Assembly (NCBI RefSeq): GCF_007565055.1
Contig: NC_044555.1
Coordinates: 37,022,611 to 37,086,610 of the forward strand
From: Rhinopithecus roxellana
Taxonomy: Eukaryota; Chordata; Mammalia; Primates; Cercopithecidae
Length of the DNA: 64,000 nt
Direction: 5' to 3'
The first letter of the stretch is position 1. The number at the start of each line of letters is the position of its first letter. Below the pieces are notes generated by a model. It was not told the origin of the DNA. It made no database searches and saw nothing but the letters and a program-made list of their open reading frames with translations. A program made the position numbers and the translations under genes. Below are positions 1 through 12,814 of this stretch, piece by piece.

Positions 1-1449
1 ACACCAATAATTTCAAGATAGTTATTAATAATTCAATTTGATAAGCCTTTGAACATTTTCATAAGTTTTATACACAATTTAAATATGGATAAACAAGATC
101 TGAATTCTATTTCACACATGGTGATATGGATTATCATTTTAAAACCTGGCTCAATTAATTTCCAAAGACATTTGTTAAATGGCAGCAGCGTAACATTTGT
201 TAAATGTTGCTTATTACACTTGAACGCATCTCAGATCCAGAGGATCTTTCTATTATTTTCAACTGAACCAACAAAAAGCTCATGTTCCAGAAGAATCGTT
301 CTTCAGTCAAACAAATATAATCAATTATCATACCAGAAATGTAGCATATTGTGAAGCTTCCACATCTAATATTCATTTGTTAGGAGGGAAAAAAAAGACT
401 TTTCATTAATATTCTAAAGTATTGGTAAAGGTCCTCCTGACTATTACCATGCTAAGTGCAAATATCTGGAGACAAAGAGTGAGCACTCTCTGGGAGACAA
501 TGGGTAAATCATCTTTGGATAAAAGAGAAATGATAAGATAACAAACTCGTACTGTGGAAACTTGAAGCAGTATTCCATGGTGGAAAAGATAAAATGTGAG
601 TTATACATAATTCAACTGAAAATAATCTTCAGAAATTTAAAATTTTGTAAATGTTTTTTAAAGGGCTGCATTATTGATTTTTAAAATTCATGTAATAAAA
701 AAAGAAATGACCAGGAAAATATACAGTTCCATGATTCATTTCTGAAAAAAAAAAAATGACAAATATAAAACTGAGGTTTTGAAAATGCAATAAAAACAAC
801 ATAAAGGCTATAGGAAACCATGGAAGTTATAACCGGTCACTTCATTAAATAAAATTATATGTAAAAACTTCAAAACAATCTTGTAGGAACATGTATCTTT
901 GGTCCTTAAAATGTCTCATTTTGTAGTGCAACATCTACAAACAAGCAAATTATTATTGTTTTAATTGCCACAGGAGGTGTGGTGCAAAACTGGTTATTGG
1001 AATAGGATGAGTGCTGTGAAGTCTTAGAAAAATAGGATACAATTTCATTTAGATGAATGAAAGTAAATGAATACAGTTCACTTGTTTGAACACTGCCTTC
1101 TGTTTAAAACATTAGTTGATTCAGTAAAGCATTACTTTTTAGTTTTACACTGAAATATATAGGCACATTTCTAAGGATCAAATAATTATCTTTCTGATAT
1201 AATTACTTGATTATTAATGAGCTGTTTAAAAAAATCTAAGTGATTAATACCTCAGCCTCATTCAGGAAAAACCTACTTCCTAATTTCTCTCAGAGATCTT
1301 AAGATTCAGAAGCATCCTTTTAAGAGTTATATTCTGCTCTTTTCTTACTTTGAAATCTAATGCAGTGAAGGATTTTAAAACACATCATTCCAAAATATGC
1401 TCTTTGGCATAAGAATTATTTTGAGCTAAAGGCATTTGAAAAACAGCAG
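1..1449. other. unassigned AT-rich DNA
   Basis: No repeat family, exon or RNA gene is recognisable here. The sequence is AT-rich with stops in all frames. The one frame just over 100 codons (49-354, +) has no domain signature and is about the length expected by chance in the window as a whole. Confidence 0.5.
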
Positions 1450-1905
1450 GTGCAAGAAGTTCACTCTGACCTTCATTCTGTTTCTTAACAGCAGGACACA
1501 AAATTCCCATGTGAAAGATATCCTCTTTGTACTGGAAGGCAAGAAACCTTGTCTTCAAGGACAGAAAATTGAGACTGAGGGAAATTTGTACAAACTTTGT
1601 TAAACCAACCTTATCTTGTTAGTCACAACTTTATCCAATTAACTCCTCTAGCTCAAACCCCTTTGCCTTGTTACATTTGCACAATTTACTACATTTTGTC
1701 CAATACAGCATGTAAGTTTTCAACTCCAACTGTGTCTTTAGGTCTTCATTTCCTTATTTATGAAGACTCCCATGCCATGTAAAACTTGTATTGAATAAAT
1801 ACGTATAAATTTCTTCTATTGACCTGTCTCGTGTCAGTTTAATTCCCATATCCAGCTGAAAAACCCTAAGAGTAGGGGCAAAAGTTTGCCTTCCTTTTAG
1901 CAGTC
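1450..1905 (+). mobile_element. LTR, ERVL-like, 3' portion
   Basis: The segment has the layout of an LTR 3' half: an AATAAA signal near 1794, then a TGTCTCGTGTCAGTTTAATT block and a purine-rich tail typical of several mammalian ERVL/MER21-type LTRs. The exact subfamily and both ends are uncertain. No internal retroviral sequence is seen next to it, so it is a solo or truncated LTR. Confidence 0.5.
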
Positions 1906-2282
1906 TCTGAAACATATTTTTATCTTCTAGTATCAATGTACGAATATATGATTATTTTTAAACATTTGAAAATTCATTTGATTGACATACCAACTTGAGT
2001 CAGCTGATTCAATCTAGTTAATAGTCATTTATGGTGTAACATTTTTTAAATTGAATAATCAAATCTAAGTGCTGGGCCTTTTTACCCTGCTATGTCTCTT
2101 CAATTTAGCTGAAAATAAATGCTCTATTAATAATAGAGTTTTCGACGATCTATCAATGATACATGCTTAAAATTAGTGGTTTTCAAACTTCAGACAAATA
2201 TAATGTAACAATTGATAAGCTAATTATTAAATACTTATAATGCATTGCTACCTCATTTAAAATACATTGTATAAATAAGACA
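1906..2282. other. unassigned AT-rich DNA
   Basis: AT-rich sequence with no recognised element. It ends abruptly at the GC-rich block starting near 2283. Confidence 0.4.
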
Positions 2283-2565
2283 CTGGGGACGGGGCAGTGA
2301 CTATGGGGATCGGGTGCCCGAGGCCACTGTGGCTGCTGCTGCTGCCTCTCCTGCTCCTGATGCTGTGGCTGTTGTTATGGGAGCTGGAACCTCCACCATG
2401 ACCGTTTATCCCACACACAACAAAGGCCCTAGAACTTCCAGGATCACATAGTTCCGGTCTAGCGGCTGGGAGAAGACGGCAAGGCCTGGCGAGGGGAGGG
2501 GAAGGAGACAGGCACCCGCTCGGTACCCGCCAGCTCCACGTCGCGTCTCTGAGTGCTCTCGCCAC
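2283..2565 (-). pseudogene. isolated GC-rich block, possible 5' fragment of a retrocopy
   Basis: About 280 bp that is GC- and CpG-rich inside very AT-rich DNA. Read on the minus strand it looks like a housekeeping-type 5' UTR (from about 2562 leftward). It leads to an ATG at 2399-2397 with G at -3 and G at +4, then 32 Ala/Thr-rich codons (four GCA codons followed by GCC) ending in TAG at 2303-2301. This suits the start of a processed pseudogene broken soon after its start codon. I do not recognise the parent gene and see no poly(A) side or clear target-site duplication. It could instead be a relic CpG-island promoter. Confidence 0.35.
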
Positions 2566-3139
2566 TTGAAGAAGTCAATTTTTATATTGTATTAGTTAAG
2601 CTCACTTTAAAACATGTTCTTCAAAACAGGGTAAAATTGAGGGTTAGATTATTGTCCTGTATCTATCAAAGAGAAGTAACAGGAGTTGCTTATCACAAAA
2701 AAACAGCATATTGCTTCCCTTAAGAATCTTTTATTTTCCTTCATCATGTCTATCAGCACACTTTTGTGATGCTCTCTGAAAGGAGATTCTGATACTGATA
2801 GTCATGAATTCCTCGCTACACTACATGGATTCTGGCTTTAATTTATTTTGCAATTAGCATTGAGCTTAGGAGAAAGGTAGTTTATTTAGCTAGTTATCTG
2901 TTGCTAGAAATCATACTAAATAAATAAAATAGACATATATTTCTTACATTATAAAGAAAATTCAAATATCATCTGTATATCATAATATAATTATGGTAAT
3001 TTCATTCATAGATCCTCTGTTTGCACTGTGATCCAAATCTGTCTTCCTCATATATGCAAAAGTACCTAAACCCTTATTACCCCAAAGCCATCAAATCAAC
3101 CACCTCCAAGTGGCACTGCTATTCCCACCTACACTTCTC
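2566..3139. other. unassigned DNA
   Basis: AT-rich DNA without a confident repeat match. The last 150 bp may be a diverged upstream part of the L2 that follows. Confidence 0.35.
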
Positions 3140-3326
3140 TAGTTTATGCACAGCACATAAACATATTCTATTACACTATATCACTTACTGATTTATTATG
3201 CTTATTGTCTATCTTCATGAGAGCAGAAGCTTTCCTCTGTCTTGTTCACTGTGATATACTCAGTACCTTGAACAATACCAAGAATGTAATGGTTAAAAGT
3301 CAATAAATATCTGTTGAATTAAAAGT
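3140..3326 (+). mobile_element. L2 LINE 3' end
   Basis: The order of blocks matches the L2 3' terminus. There is a 'tctatcttcatgagagcag' segment, a TCTTGTTCACTG block, a diverged 'gtaccttgaacaa' block, and the terminal CAATAAATATCTGTTGAAT. Strongly diverged, as expected for an element from before the placental radiation. Confidence 0.65.
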
Positions 3327-3639
3327 ACACTAATGAATTTTTGAGGACTCACATTTGCAAAAGAGAGTACCATAATACCTGAGTTCAGTGAGATGTCTGA
3401 GGAATATAATATTTTAATGAACAAACTCTTCTAGTTAAATAATGGAAACAAATTTAAAAGGTAGCATCCTCTTTTCCTACTTAAATCACTTCAAGAGAAA
3501 TGAACATATGGATAAAAATGCCAAATGGACAACTGGAAATTATTTTCTGAATCTCATTAGAAAAGTCACCTATACTCTAAAAGGTCAGTTGCAATTCGTG
3601 GTGCGTATGAGAAGGAAGAATTTTTAAAAAATATAATAT

Positions 3640-4605
3640 GGTTGTAATAGTAAGTCCTGACTATGAGCAATTACTTAAAATTTAAATGGATTAAACACCT
3701 TAATGATAAGACATTACATTGGCATAGTGAATGAATAACCAGGAACTAAATATGTACTGTCTACAATAGACTCATGTTAGAAGTAAGAACACAAATAGGT
3801 TGAAGGATAAAAGGTGAAAACAGATAGTCCATGCAAATAGTGGCCAAAACAAAGCAATGATAGCTATGCTAATAGTAAGCACATAGATTTTACCCCCAAA
3901 AATATTACAAGACACAAAAAAGGACAATATGTATTGATAAATGTCTATTCACCAGAAATATATAATTATTAGCATACATGCACTACATATCAGAGCTTCT
4001 AAATATATGAAGCCAACATCAAGAGAATTGAAAGGAGACAGTACTACAAAAATAGCAGGAGACTTCAATATTTCATTGTCAATAATGGCTAGAAGAACCA
4101 GAAAGATGATCAGTAAGAAAATATAGATCTTCAACAACACTATAGACCAATTGGATCTAACAAACATATACAGAACACATCACCCAAGATCAAAAGAATA
4201 CACATTTTCCCAAAGTACATATGGAGAAATCTTCAGGATAGATAATATATTCGGCCATAAAACTAATATTAATTAATTTAATAAGATTGAAATCATACAA
4301 AATATCTTTTGCAATCATAATGGAATGAAAAGATATATCAAAGCAGAAAAAACTTGATAATTCTCAAGTATGTGGAAATTAAACAACACATTTTTAAGCA
4401 ACTACTGGGTCAAAAAAATCACATTATAAAATATTAGAAAGAAAAAATCACATTAGAAAATACCTTGGGAAAACGAAAATTAAAACATAACATGCAAAAA
4501 AAAATATGAGATGAAGAAAACCAGTGCTAAGAAAATTTTTTTTGTAAATGATTGCATTAAAGATCTAAAGTTCACAATCAAAATTTACACCTTAAAGAAT
4601 TGAAA
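3640..4605 (+). mobile_element. old L1M, ORF2 endonuclease part
   Basis: Diverged plus-strand L1 ORF2 DNA. The endonuclease core is still readable near 4050-4080 as AGDFNISLS, against the family's GDFN motif. Downstream segments correspond to the end of the endonuclease domain (the 'acacattttcccaaagtaca' and 'gtggaaattaaacaacaca' blocks). Frames are broken throughout. It stops at 4605, where a younger L1 begins. The L1M sequence resuming at 9466 on the same strand probably belongs to the same insertion, with roughly the middle of ORF2 missing. Confidence 0.75.
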
Positions 4606-5935
4606 CAGGAGAGGGGCCAAGGTGGCCAAATAGGCACAGTTCCCATGTGCAGCTCCCAGTGAGACCAACACAGAAGGAGGGTGATGTTGGCATTTCCAAC
4701 TGAGGTACCCAGTTCATCTCATTGGGACTTGTTAGGCAGCACGTTCAACCCATGAAGGGTGAGCAGAAGCAGGGTGGGGCATCGCTTCACCTGGGAAATA
4801 CATGATGCTGGGGGACCTTCCTCCCCTAGCCAAGGGAAGCCATGAGTGACTGTGCTACCCAGTCACATTACTACACTTTTCCCACAGTTTTTGCCATCTG
4901 CAGATCTGGATATTCCTTCCTGTGCCTATATCATCAGGGCCCTGAGTTTCAAGCAAAAAACTGGGTGACTGGGCAGACACCAAGCTAGCAACAGGAGTCT
5001 TTTTCCTACCCCAGTGGCACCTGGAACTGCAGCAAGACAGAACCATTCACTCCCCTGGAAAGGGAGCTGAAGCCAGGGAGCCAAATGGTCTTGCTTAGCA
5101 GAGCCCACTCCCACAGAGCTCAGCAAGCTAAAAATCACTAGCTTGAAATTCTCACTGCCAGCACGGCAGTCTGAAGTTGACCAGAGATGATTGAGCTTGG
5201 TGGGGAGAGGGGCATCCACCATTATTGAGGCTTTATAATGCAATTTTCCCCTGACAGTGCTAAGGAGGCTGGGAGGTGTGGACTGGGCAAATTCACCACA
5301 GTGTAGCAAAGCAGCTGCAGCCAGACTGATTCTCTAGATTCCTTGTCACTGGCCAGGGCATCTCTGAAGGTAAGGAAACAGCCCCAGTCATGAACTTACA
5401 GACAAAACCCCCATTTCCCTGGGACAGAGCACCTGAGGGAAGGGGAGGCTGTGGGTGCAGCTTCAGCAGATTTTATCATTCCTGCCTGCCAGCTCTGAAG
5501 AGCAGCTGATCCTGAAAAAAAGGGATTCTCCCAGCAGAGCACACCAGCTTTGGTAAGGGACAGATTGCCTCCTCAAGTGGGTCCCTGACTCCAATGCCTC
5601 CTGACTGGGAGAGATCTCCCAACAGGGGTTGACAGACACCTCATGCAGGAGAGCTCCAGATGGCATCAGGTTGGTGCCCCTCTGGGACGAAACTTCCAGA
5701 GGAAGGAGCAGATAACAATCTTTGCTCTTCTACAGCCTCAACTGGTGATACCCAGGCAAACAGGGTCTGGAGTGGACCTCTAGCAAACTACAGCAGACCT
5801 GCAGCAGACAAGCCTGACTGTTAGAAGAAAAACTAACAGACAGAAAGAAACAACATCAACATCAGCATAAAGGACCCTCATGCAAAAGCCCCATCCAAAG
5901 TTCATCAGCCTCAAAGATCAAAGGTAGATAAATCC

Positions 5936-7020
5936 ATGAGGGTGAGAAAAAACCAGCACAGAAATGCTGAAAATTCCAAAAACCAGAATGCTTCTTTTCC
6001 TCCAAATGATCGCAAATCCTCTCCAGTGAGGGCACAAAACCAGACAGAGAATGAGATTGACAAATTAACAGAAGTAGGCTTCAGAAGGTAGGTAACAGCA
6101 AACTCCTCTGAGTTAAAGGACCGTGTTTTAAGCCAATGCAAGGAAGCTGAGAACCTCGATAAAAGGTTACAGGAACTGCTAACTAGAATAACGAGGTTAG
6201 AGAGAAACCTAAATGACCTGATGGAGATGAAAACCATAGCACGAGAACTTCGTGAACCATACACAAGTATCAATAGCTGAGCCGATAAAGCAGAAGAATG
6301 GATATCAGAGATTAAAGAGCAACTTACTGAAATAAGGTGTGAAGACAAGATTAGACAAAAAAAGAATGAAAAGGAAAAAAACAAGGCCTCCAAGAAATAT
6401 GGGACTATGTGAAAAGACCAAACCTATGATTGATTGGTGTACCTGAAAGTGAAGGGGAAAACAGAACCAAGTTGGGAAACACACTTCAGGATATTACTCA
6501 GGAGAACTTCCCCAAACTAGCAAGACAGGCCAACATTCAAATTCAGGAACTACAGGGAACACCACTAAGATAATTCTTGAGAAAAGCAACCCCGAGACAC
6601 ATAGTCATCGGATTCTCCAAGGTGGAAACGAAGGGAAATATGTTCAGGGAAACCAGAGAGAAAAGTCAGGTTCCCTACAAAGGGAAGTCCATCAGACTAA
6701 CAGTGGATCTCTCTGCAGAAACCTTACAAGCCAGAAGAGAGTGGGGGCCAATATTCAATATTCTTAAAGAAAAGAATTTTCAACGCAGAATTTCATATGC
6801 AGCCACTTTTGAAACTAAGCTTCAAAAGTGAAAGAGAAATAAAATCATTTACAGAAGAGCAAATGCTGAGGGATTTTGTCACTACCTGGCCTGCCTTACA
6901 AGAGCTCCTGAAGGAAGCATTAAATATTGAAAGGAAAAACCAGTACCAGCCACTGCAAAAACACACCAAAACAAAAAGAGTAATGACAGTATGGAGAAAC
7001 TGTATCAACTATTGTGCAAA
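5936..7020 (+). pseudogene. degenerate L1 ORF1
   Basis: ORF1 begins at ATG 5936 (MRVRKNQHRNAENSKNQNAS...) and hits a TAG stop at 6089 after 51 codons. The rest is spread over frames. The C-terminal nucleic-acid-binding domain is legible at 6577-6831 (ATPRHIVIGFSKVE; DLSAETLQARREWGP) and continues to about 6960 (QMLRDFVTTWPALQELLKEA). In a live element this protein is the RNA-binding chaperone of the L1 ribonucleoprotein. Here stops and frameshifts make it a fossil. Confidence 0.85.
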
Positions 7021-7039
7021 ATTATCAGCCAGCCTCATA

Positions 7040-8957
7040 ATGACAGGATCAAATTCACACATAACAACATAAACCTTAAATGTAAATGGGTTAAATGCCC
7101 CAATTAAAAGACACAGAGTGGCAAATTGGATTAAAAGTCAAGACCCATTGGTGTGCTGTATTCAAGAGACCCAGCTCATGTGCAAAGACACACAGAGACT
7201 CAAACAGATGTAAGAAGATTTACCAAGCAAATGGAAAGGAAAAAAAAAAAAAAAAAAAAGCAGGGGTTGCAATTCTAGTCTCTGATAAAACAGACTTTAA
7301 ACTAACAAAGATCAAAAAAAAACAAAGAAGGGCATTACATAATGGTAAAGGGATCAACGCAACAAGAAGAGTTAACTATACTAAATATAAATGCACCCAA
7401 TACAGGAGCAACCAGATTCATAAAGCAAGTTCTAAGAGACCTAGAAAGAGACTTAGACTCCAATACAATAATAGTGGGAGACTTTAACACCCCACTGTCA
7501 ATATCAGACAAATCAACAAGACATGAAATTAACAAAGTATTCAGGCCTTGAACTCAGCTCTGGACCAAGCAGACCTAATAGACATTTACAGAACTCTCCA
7601 CCCCAAATCAACAGAATACACATTCTTCTCATCACCACACAGCACTTATTCTAAAATTGACCACACAATTGGAAGTGAAACACTCTTCAGGAAATGGAAA
7701 AGAATGGAAATCAAACAAACAGTCTCTCAGACCACAGTGCAATCAAATTAGAAATCAGGATTAAGAAATTCACACAAAACCACACCACCACATGGAAATT
7801 GAACAACCTGCTCCTGAATGACTATTGGGTAAATAACAAAATTAAGGCAGAAATAAATAAGTTCTTTGAAACCAATGAGAACAAAGAGACAACATACCAG
7901 AATCTCTGGGACACAGCTAAAGCAGTGTTAACAGAGAAATTCATAGCACTAAATGCCCACGTCAGAGAGCTGGAAAGATCTGAAATTGACACCTGAACAT
8001 CACAATTAAAAGAACTAGAGAAGTAAGAGCAAGCAAATTCTAAAGCTAGCAGAAGACAAGAAATAACTAAGATCAGACCAGAACTGAAGGAGATAGAGAC
8101 AAAAAACCCTTCAAAAATGAATGAATCTAGGAACCATTTTTATGAAAAGATTTTTAAAAAATAGATAGACTGTTAGCTAGACTAGTAAAGAAGAAAAGAG
8201 AGAAGAATCAGGTAGACATAATAAAAAATGATAAAGGGAATAGCGCCACTGATCCCACAGAAATACAAAGTACCATCAGAGAATACTATAAACACGTCTT
8301 TGCAAGCAAACTAGAAAATCTAGAAGAAATGGATAAATTACTGGACACATACACCCTCCCAAGACTAAACCAGGAAGAAGTCAAATCCCTGAGTAGACCA
8401 ACAACAAGTTCTGAAATTCAGGCAGTAATTAACAGCTTATGAACCCAAAATAATAATAATAATAATAATCCCAGAACCAGATGGATTCATAGCCGAATTC
8501 TCCCAGAGGTACAAAAGGGAACTATTACCATTCCTTCTGAAACTATTCCAAGCAATGGTAAAAGAGGGACTCCTCCCTAACTCATTTTATGGGGCCAGTA
8601 TTATCCTGATACCAAAACCTGGCAGAGGCACAACAAAAAAAAGAAAATTTCAGGCCAATATCCCTGATGAACATCCATGCAGAAATCCTCAATAAAATAC
8701 TAGAAAACCGAATCCAGCAACACATCAAAAAGCTTATCCACCATGATCAAGTCAGCTTCATCCCTGGGATGCAAGGCTGGTTCAACATATGCAAATCAAT
8801 AAAGGCAATCTGTCACATAAACAGAACCAATGACAAAAATCACATGATTGTATCAATAGATGCAGAAAGGCCTTTGATAAAATTCAACACCCCTTCATGC
8901 TAAAAATCCTTAATAAACTAGGTATTGATTAAACATATCTCAAAATAATAAGAGCTA
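7040..8957 (+). pseudogene. degenerate L1 ORF2, 3'-truncated
   Basis: ORF2 starts at ATG 7040 and reads MTGSNSHITT before a TAA at codon 11. Endonuclease landmarks then appear in changing frames: VGDFNTPLS (near 7470-7500), SKIDHTIGS (near 7650-7675) and SDHSAIKLE (near 7715-7750), so at least two frameshifts cut the domain. The start of the reverse transcriptase is seen at 8667-8900 (IHHDQVSFIPGMQGWFN, then VSIDAE). The sequence ends before the catalytic YADD-type motif. A poly(A)-like run at 7240-7259 and a small AAT repeat near 8450-8470 interrupt it. Confidence 0.85.
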
Positions 8958-9465
8958 CAACCTAATGATATCATAGCCATTGTAACATCATAGCACAATG
9001 CATTACTCATGTGTTTGTGGCAATCCTGGTATAAACAAACCTACTGGCCAGGTGCGGTGGCTCACACCTGTAATCCCAACACTTTGGAAGGAAGGCTGAG
9101 AAAGGATGATTGCTGGAGTCCAGGAGTTCCAGACCAGCCAGGGCAACATGGTGAGACCCTGTCTTTACTTTTTAAAAAAAAAATACAACAACAACAGCAA
9201 AAATCTACTGCACTGCCAGTGGTATAAAAGTATAGCACATACAATTATGTACAGTACATAGTACTTGATAATGATAATAAACAACTATGTTATTGGTTTA
9301 TATATTTTTATACTATACCTTTAATTGTTATTTTAGAGTATATTCCTTCTACTTATTAAAAAAAAAAAGTTAATTGCAAAAGAGCCTGAAGCAGGTGTTT
9401 CAGGAGGTATTTCAAAAGAAGACATTGGAATCATAGGAGAAGACAGCTCTGTGCATGTTACTGTT
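8958..9465. mobile_element. Tigger3-like DNA transposon fragment
   Basis: Apart from an Alu monomer inserted at 9046-9197, this is collinear with the left part of the element at 57226-58403 in this window. Both share 'caatgcattactc', 'aacaaacctactg', 'acaattatgtacagtacat' and the block before 'cttcaggaggtgtttcag'. Neither terminal inverted repeat is present: the left edge meets L1 at 8957 and the right edge meets L1M at 9466. It is an internal fragment left by rearrangement. Confidence 0.75.
9046..9197 (+). mobile_element. Alu left monomer (FLAM-type or truncated AluJ)
   Basis: It starts GGCCAGGTGCGGTGGCTCAC, follows only the left Alu arm to a CAACATGGTGAGACCCTGTC block, and ends in an A-rich tail with CAACAACAACAG. 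There is no right arm. Diverged direct repeats around 'aaacaaacctact' (9033-9045) and 'aaatctact' (about 9201-9209) flank it. Confidence 0.8.
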
Positions 9466-11932
9466 CCTACACACCAATATCCCTAATGAAAATCCACAAC
9501 AAAATACTATCAAACAGAATTCAACAATATATTAAACAGGTTATACACCAATACTGAGTAGTAATTATTCTGAGAAGAAATGCAAAGACAGTTCAACATA
9601 CAAAAATCAGTGACTGTACTATACCACCTAACAGAAACATACCTCATCATATCAATGGATGAAGAAAAACATTTGACAAATTTCAACACTGTTTTATGAT
9701 TTAAAAAAATTAACCCAAGTACAAATACAAGGAAACTATTTTAACATTACATCATATATGAAAATCCTGCAGCTAATATCATATTCAATGGTGACTGTCT
9801 GTAAGATTTCCCTCTGAGATCAGGAATAAGATAAGGATAACTGCTTCCACCACTTGTATTCAATATACTACTGGAAGTACTAGCCAGAGCAATGAGGTAA
9901 GAAAAAAGAGTGAAAGTCATCTAAATTGGAAAGGAAGAAGTAAAATTATCTCTGTTTTTAGATGGCATGATCTTAGATGTATAAAATCCTAAAGATTCTA
10001 CAAAAAACAAAACAAAACAAAAGAAAAACCTGTTAGAACTAATAAGTAAAATCAGCAGAGTTGCAGGATACAAAATAAGCACCTAAAAATCAGTTAGGTT
10101 TCTAAACACTAACAATGAACGATGTGAAAATAAAATTAGAAAAACGTTTCTGTTTACAATAGTATCAAAACAAGAATATATGTATGTATAAACTTAACCA
10201 AGGAGGGGAAAGGCATACACTGAAAACTACAAAATTTTGCTGAAACAGATAAAAGAAGACACAAATAAGTAGAAAGCTATTTTGTGTTCATGGATTAGAA
10301 TACTTAATATTGTGCGTGTTTCAACACTTCCCAAAGAGATCTACATATTTAGTGTAATATCTATCAAAATCTAAAAGGTGCTTTTTAGAGAAATGGAAAA
10401 ATCCATCCAAAAAACATATGGAATTTCAAGAGACCTGCAATAGTGGAAACAAATCTTGAAAAGAAGAATAAAGTAAAAAGTCTCACACTTAGTTACTTGT
10501 AAACTTACTACAAATCTACAATAATCAAAGTGGTATGGTACTAGAATAAAGACAGATAAATAGACCAAAAAATAGATTAGAGAACCTAAAAATAAAGGTT
10601 CACATGATAGAGAACCTAACAATAAAGGCTCAAATGATTTTCATCAAGAGTGACAAAACCATTTAATCAGAAAAGAACAGTCTTTTCAACCAATGATATT
10701 GGAAACCTCGATACTCACATGCAAATGAATGAAGGTGGACCCTTTCCTTACAACACATACAGAAAAACTCAAAATGCATCAATAACATAAATGTAGGACC
10801 TAAAAATATAAAATTATTAGAAGAAAACAGAGAGAAAAAACTTCATGACATTGGGTTTGGCAATGAGTTCTTAGAAATAATGACAAAAATATAGAAATAA
10901 AGGAAAAAATTGATACATTTGACTACACAAAATTTTAAACTTTCATGAGTCAAAAAACACAATCGTCAGAATGAAAATGCAACCTACAGAGTGGAAGAAA
11001 TATTTTCAAATCCTACATCTGACATAGGGTTAATATCCAAAGCATCTAAAGAACTCATACAACTCAACATCAAAAATAATAAATAAGTAAACAAATAACT
11101 CCTTCAAAAATGGGCAAAGGACTTCAATAGACATTTTCCAAGGAAGATGAACATATGACCAATATGCACATGAAAAGATACTCAGCTTAACTAATAATTA
11201 GGGAAAAACAAAACTGTATTGAGATATCACTTCACACCCATTAGAATGGCTACTATCAAAACATAAAATAACAAAAGTTGATGAGGATGTGGAGAAAGTG
11301 AAATCCTATACACTGTTGGTAGAAATATAAAATGGTATAGTCTCAATAGAAAACAGGGTAGTGATTTCTCAAATAATTTAAAGTAGAATTGCCATGTGAT
11401 CCAGAAATTATACGTCTAGATATGAACACACAGAAGCAGGGTCTCTATGATTCATGTGTACTCCCATGTTCATAGCAGAAATTTTCAGAATAGACAAAGG
11501 TAAAAGCCACCCAAATGTCCATTGGTGGATAGATGGATAAACGAAATGTGGTATACACTTTAAAAAGGAAGGTATTTTTGACACATACTACAATGTGGAT
11601 GTACTTTGAGAATATTATGCTAAGTTAAATAACCCAGTTACAAAAAGACAAATAGTACATGAGTCCACTTATGTACGGTAACAAGAGTAGTCAAATTAAT
11701 ACAAACATAAAGTAAAACGGTGCTTGTCAGGGACTTGGGTACGAGGAGGAATGGGGCATCATTGTTTCATGGGTAAAGAGTTTCACTTTTGTAACATGAA
11801 AACAGCTCTGGAGATGGATGATGCTGATGGCTGCAAAACAATGTGATGTACTTAACGCCATTGAATTCTATACTTAAAAACTACTATAACGGTAAGTTTT
11901 ATGTTATCTGTATTTCACAACAAATCTTTTAA
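9466..11932 (+). mobile_element. old L1M, ORF2 3' half and 3' UTR
   Basis: Diverged L1 ORF2 from the RT domain onward. It holds an ACACCAATATCCCTAATGAA start block, a degenerate catalytic region near 9955-9975, and the late ORF2 blocks 'caaaggacttcaatagac' and 'gagatatcacttcacaccc'. It ends in an L1MA/L1MB-like 3' UTR (a 'tgatggctgcaaaacaatg' block near 11827, terminating near 11932). Many stops. Same strand as 3640-4605, so probably the other half of one split insertion. Confidence 0.75.
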
Positions 11933-12814
11933 AAGCTAACAGTGGCATATTACAAGTTATGAGAGAGAAGAGAGCATTTGTAAAATGGGGATAGTAAAAA
12001 AGCAAAACAAAACAAAATCTAATAAATCAGGGATTTTCAAAAAGCTATGGACTGAGAAATGTCATTTGAGTTTGGTCATCACTGGTTTTCTTTAAGGATA
12101 TAAAATTGGAAAAGATAATTAAAAGTTGCAGACGTTAAAGAGCTGATGTGTTATGACAGGAGTTATAAAATTCTCTTTTAAATAGTTTGGAAGGAAAAGG
12201 AAGTGAAGAGGTTTAGCAAATGTCTGAATAAAAAGTAGGGTTTAGGATGTTTAGAATTATTTGTCTTTTAAAATAATAAAGACCTGATCATGTGGAGAGA
12301 TATAGGAAGACCAAATAGAGAAATAATTTAAAGATGCACACAGGGGGAACTGAAAGGAGAGATATGCTTCTTTCTCAAAGACAGTAACCAAAATAAGGAC
12401 AGTGAAAGCAAAGATTCAGAAATATTCTGAAAAGTATAGACAAGAGAAGGTGAAAAAAAAACTGCTTTAATTATCTTAATCTCCTAAATAAATAGTAGTT
12501 GAGATAATATCTGGCAAACTGTAAGTGACGTAAGATGGGACTAAGAGTTTCAAATGAATAAAATAAATAAATAAATCAGCTTCTTCAGATAATGTGTTAA
12601 GAAATAATAAGAGATTTAATTTTAAAAAAAATACTGCCCAGATGTGCCAAGAGCCCTGATACAGTTAAAAGTATGAATTTGCAGTGGCCCAACACAGGCC
12701 ATTTTAAGAAATATATTTTCCAGCAGTTTTGGAGATCTGGGAGCCAAACAGCAAAATATTTACTTTTTATTGATTTTTTTTTTCTCGGTTTTAAAATGAA
12801 TGACACCTTAGTGA

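Larger units (their letters stand above)
4606..8957 (+). mobile_element. primate L1 (L1PA/L1PB class), 5' end intact, 3' end missing
   Basis: It starts with the L1 5'-UTR head (GGGGCCAAGGTGGCC-like) at about 4606 and runs collinearly through 5' UTR, ORF1 and ORF2. It breaks off at 8957 inside the reverse-transcriptase domain, before the FADD/YADD catalytic motif. Everything distal (rest of RT, C-terminal domain, 3' UTR, poly(A)) is absent. Full-length-start but 3'-truncated L1s are unusual, since target-primed insertion normally loses the 5' end. A later deletion into the neighbouring Tigger element is the simplest explanation. All reading frames are dead. Confidence 0.85.

Noticed and set aside
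2257..2565. 102-codon minus-strand frame across the GC-rich block as a coding gene
   Set aside because: Its length comes from GC-rich composition. The better-context ATG in another frame stops after 32 codons, and no family match is recognised.
6577..7072. Frames with strong similarity to a nucleic-acid-binding protein
   Set aside because: They are the C-terminal part of L1 ORF1, cut off from its start by stops. Annotated as a fossil and not a host gene.
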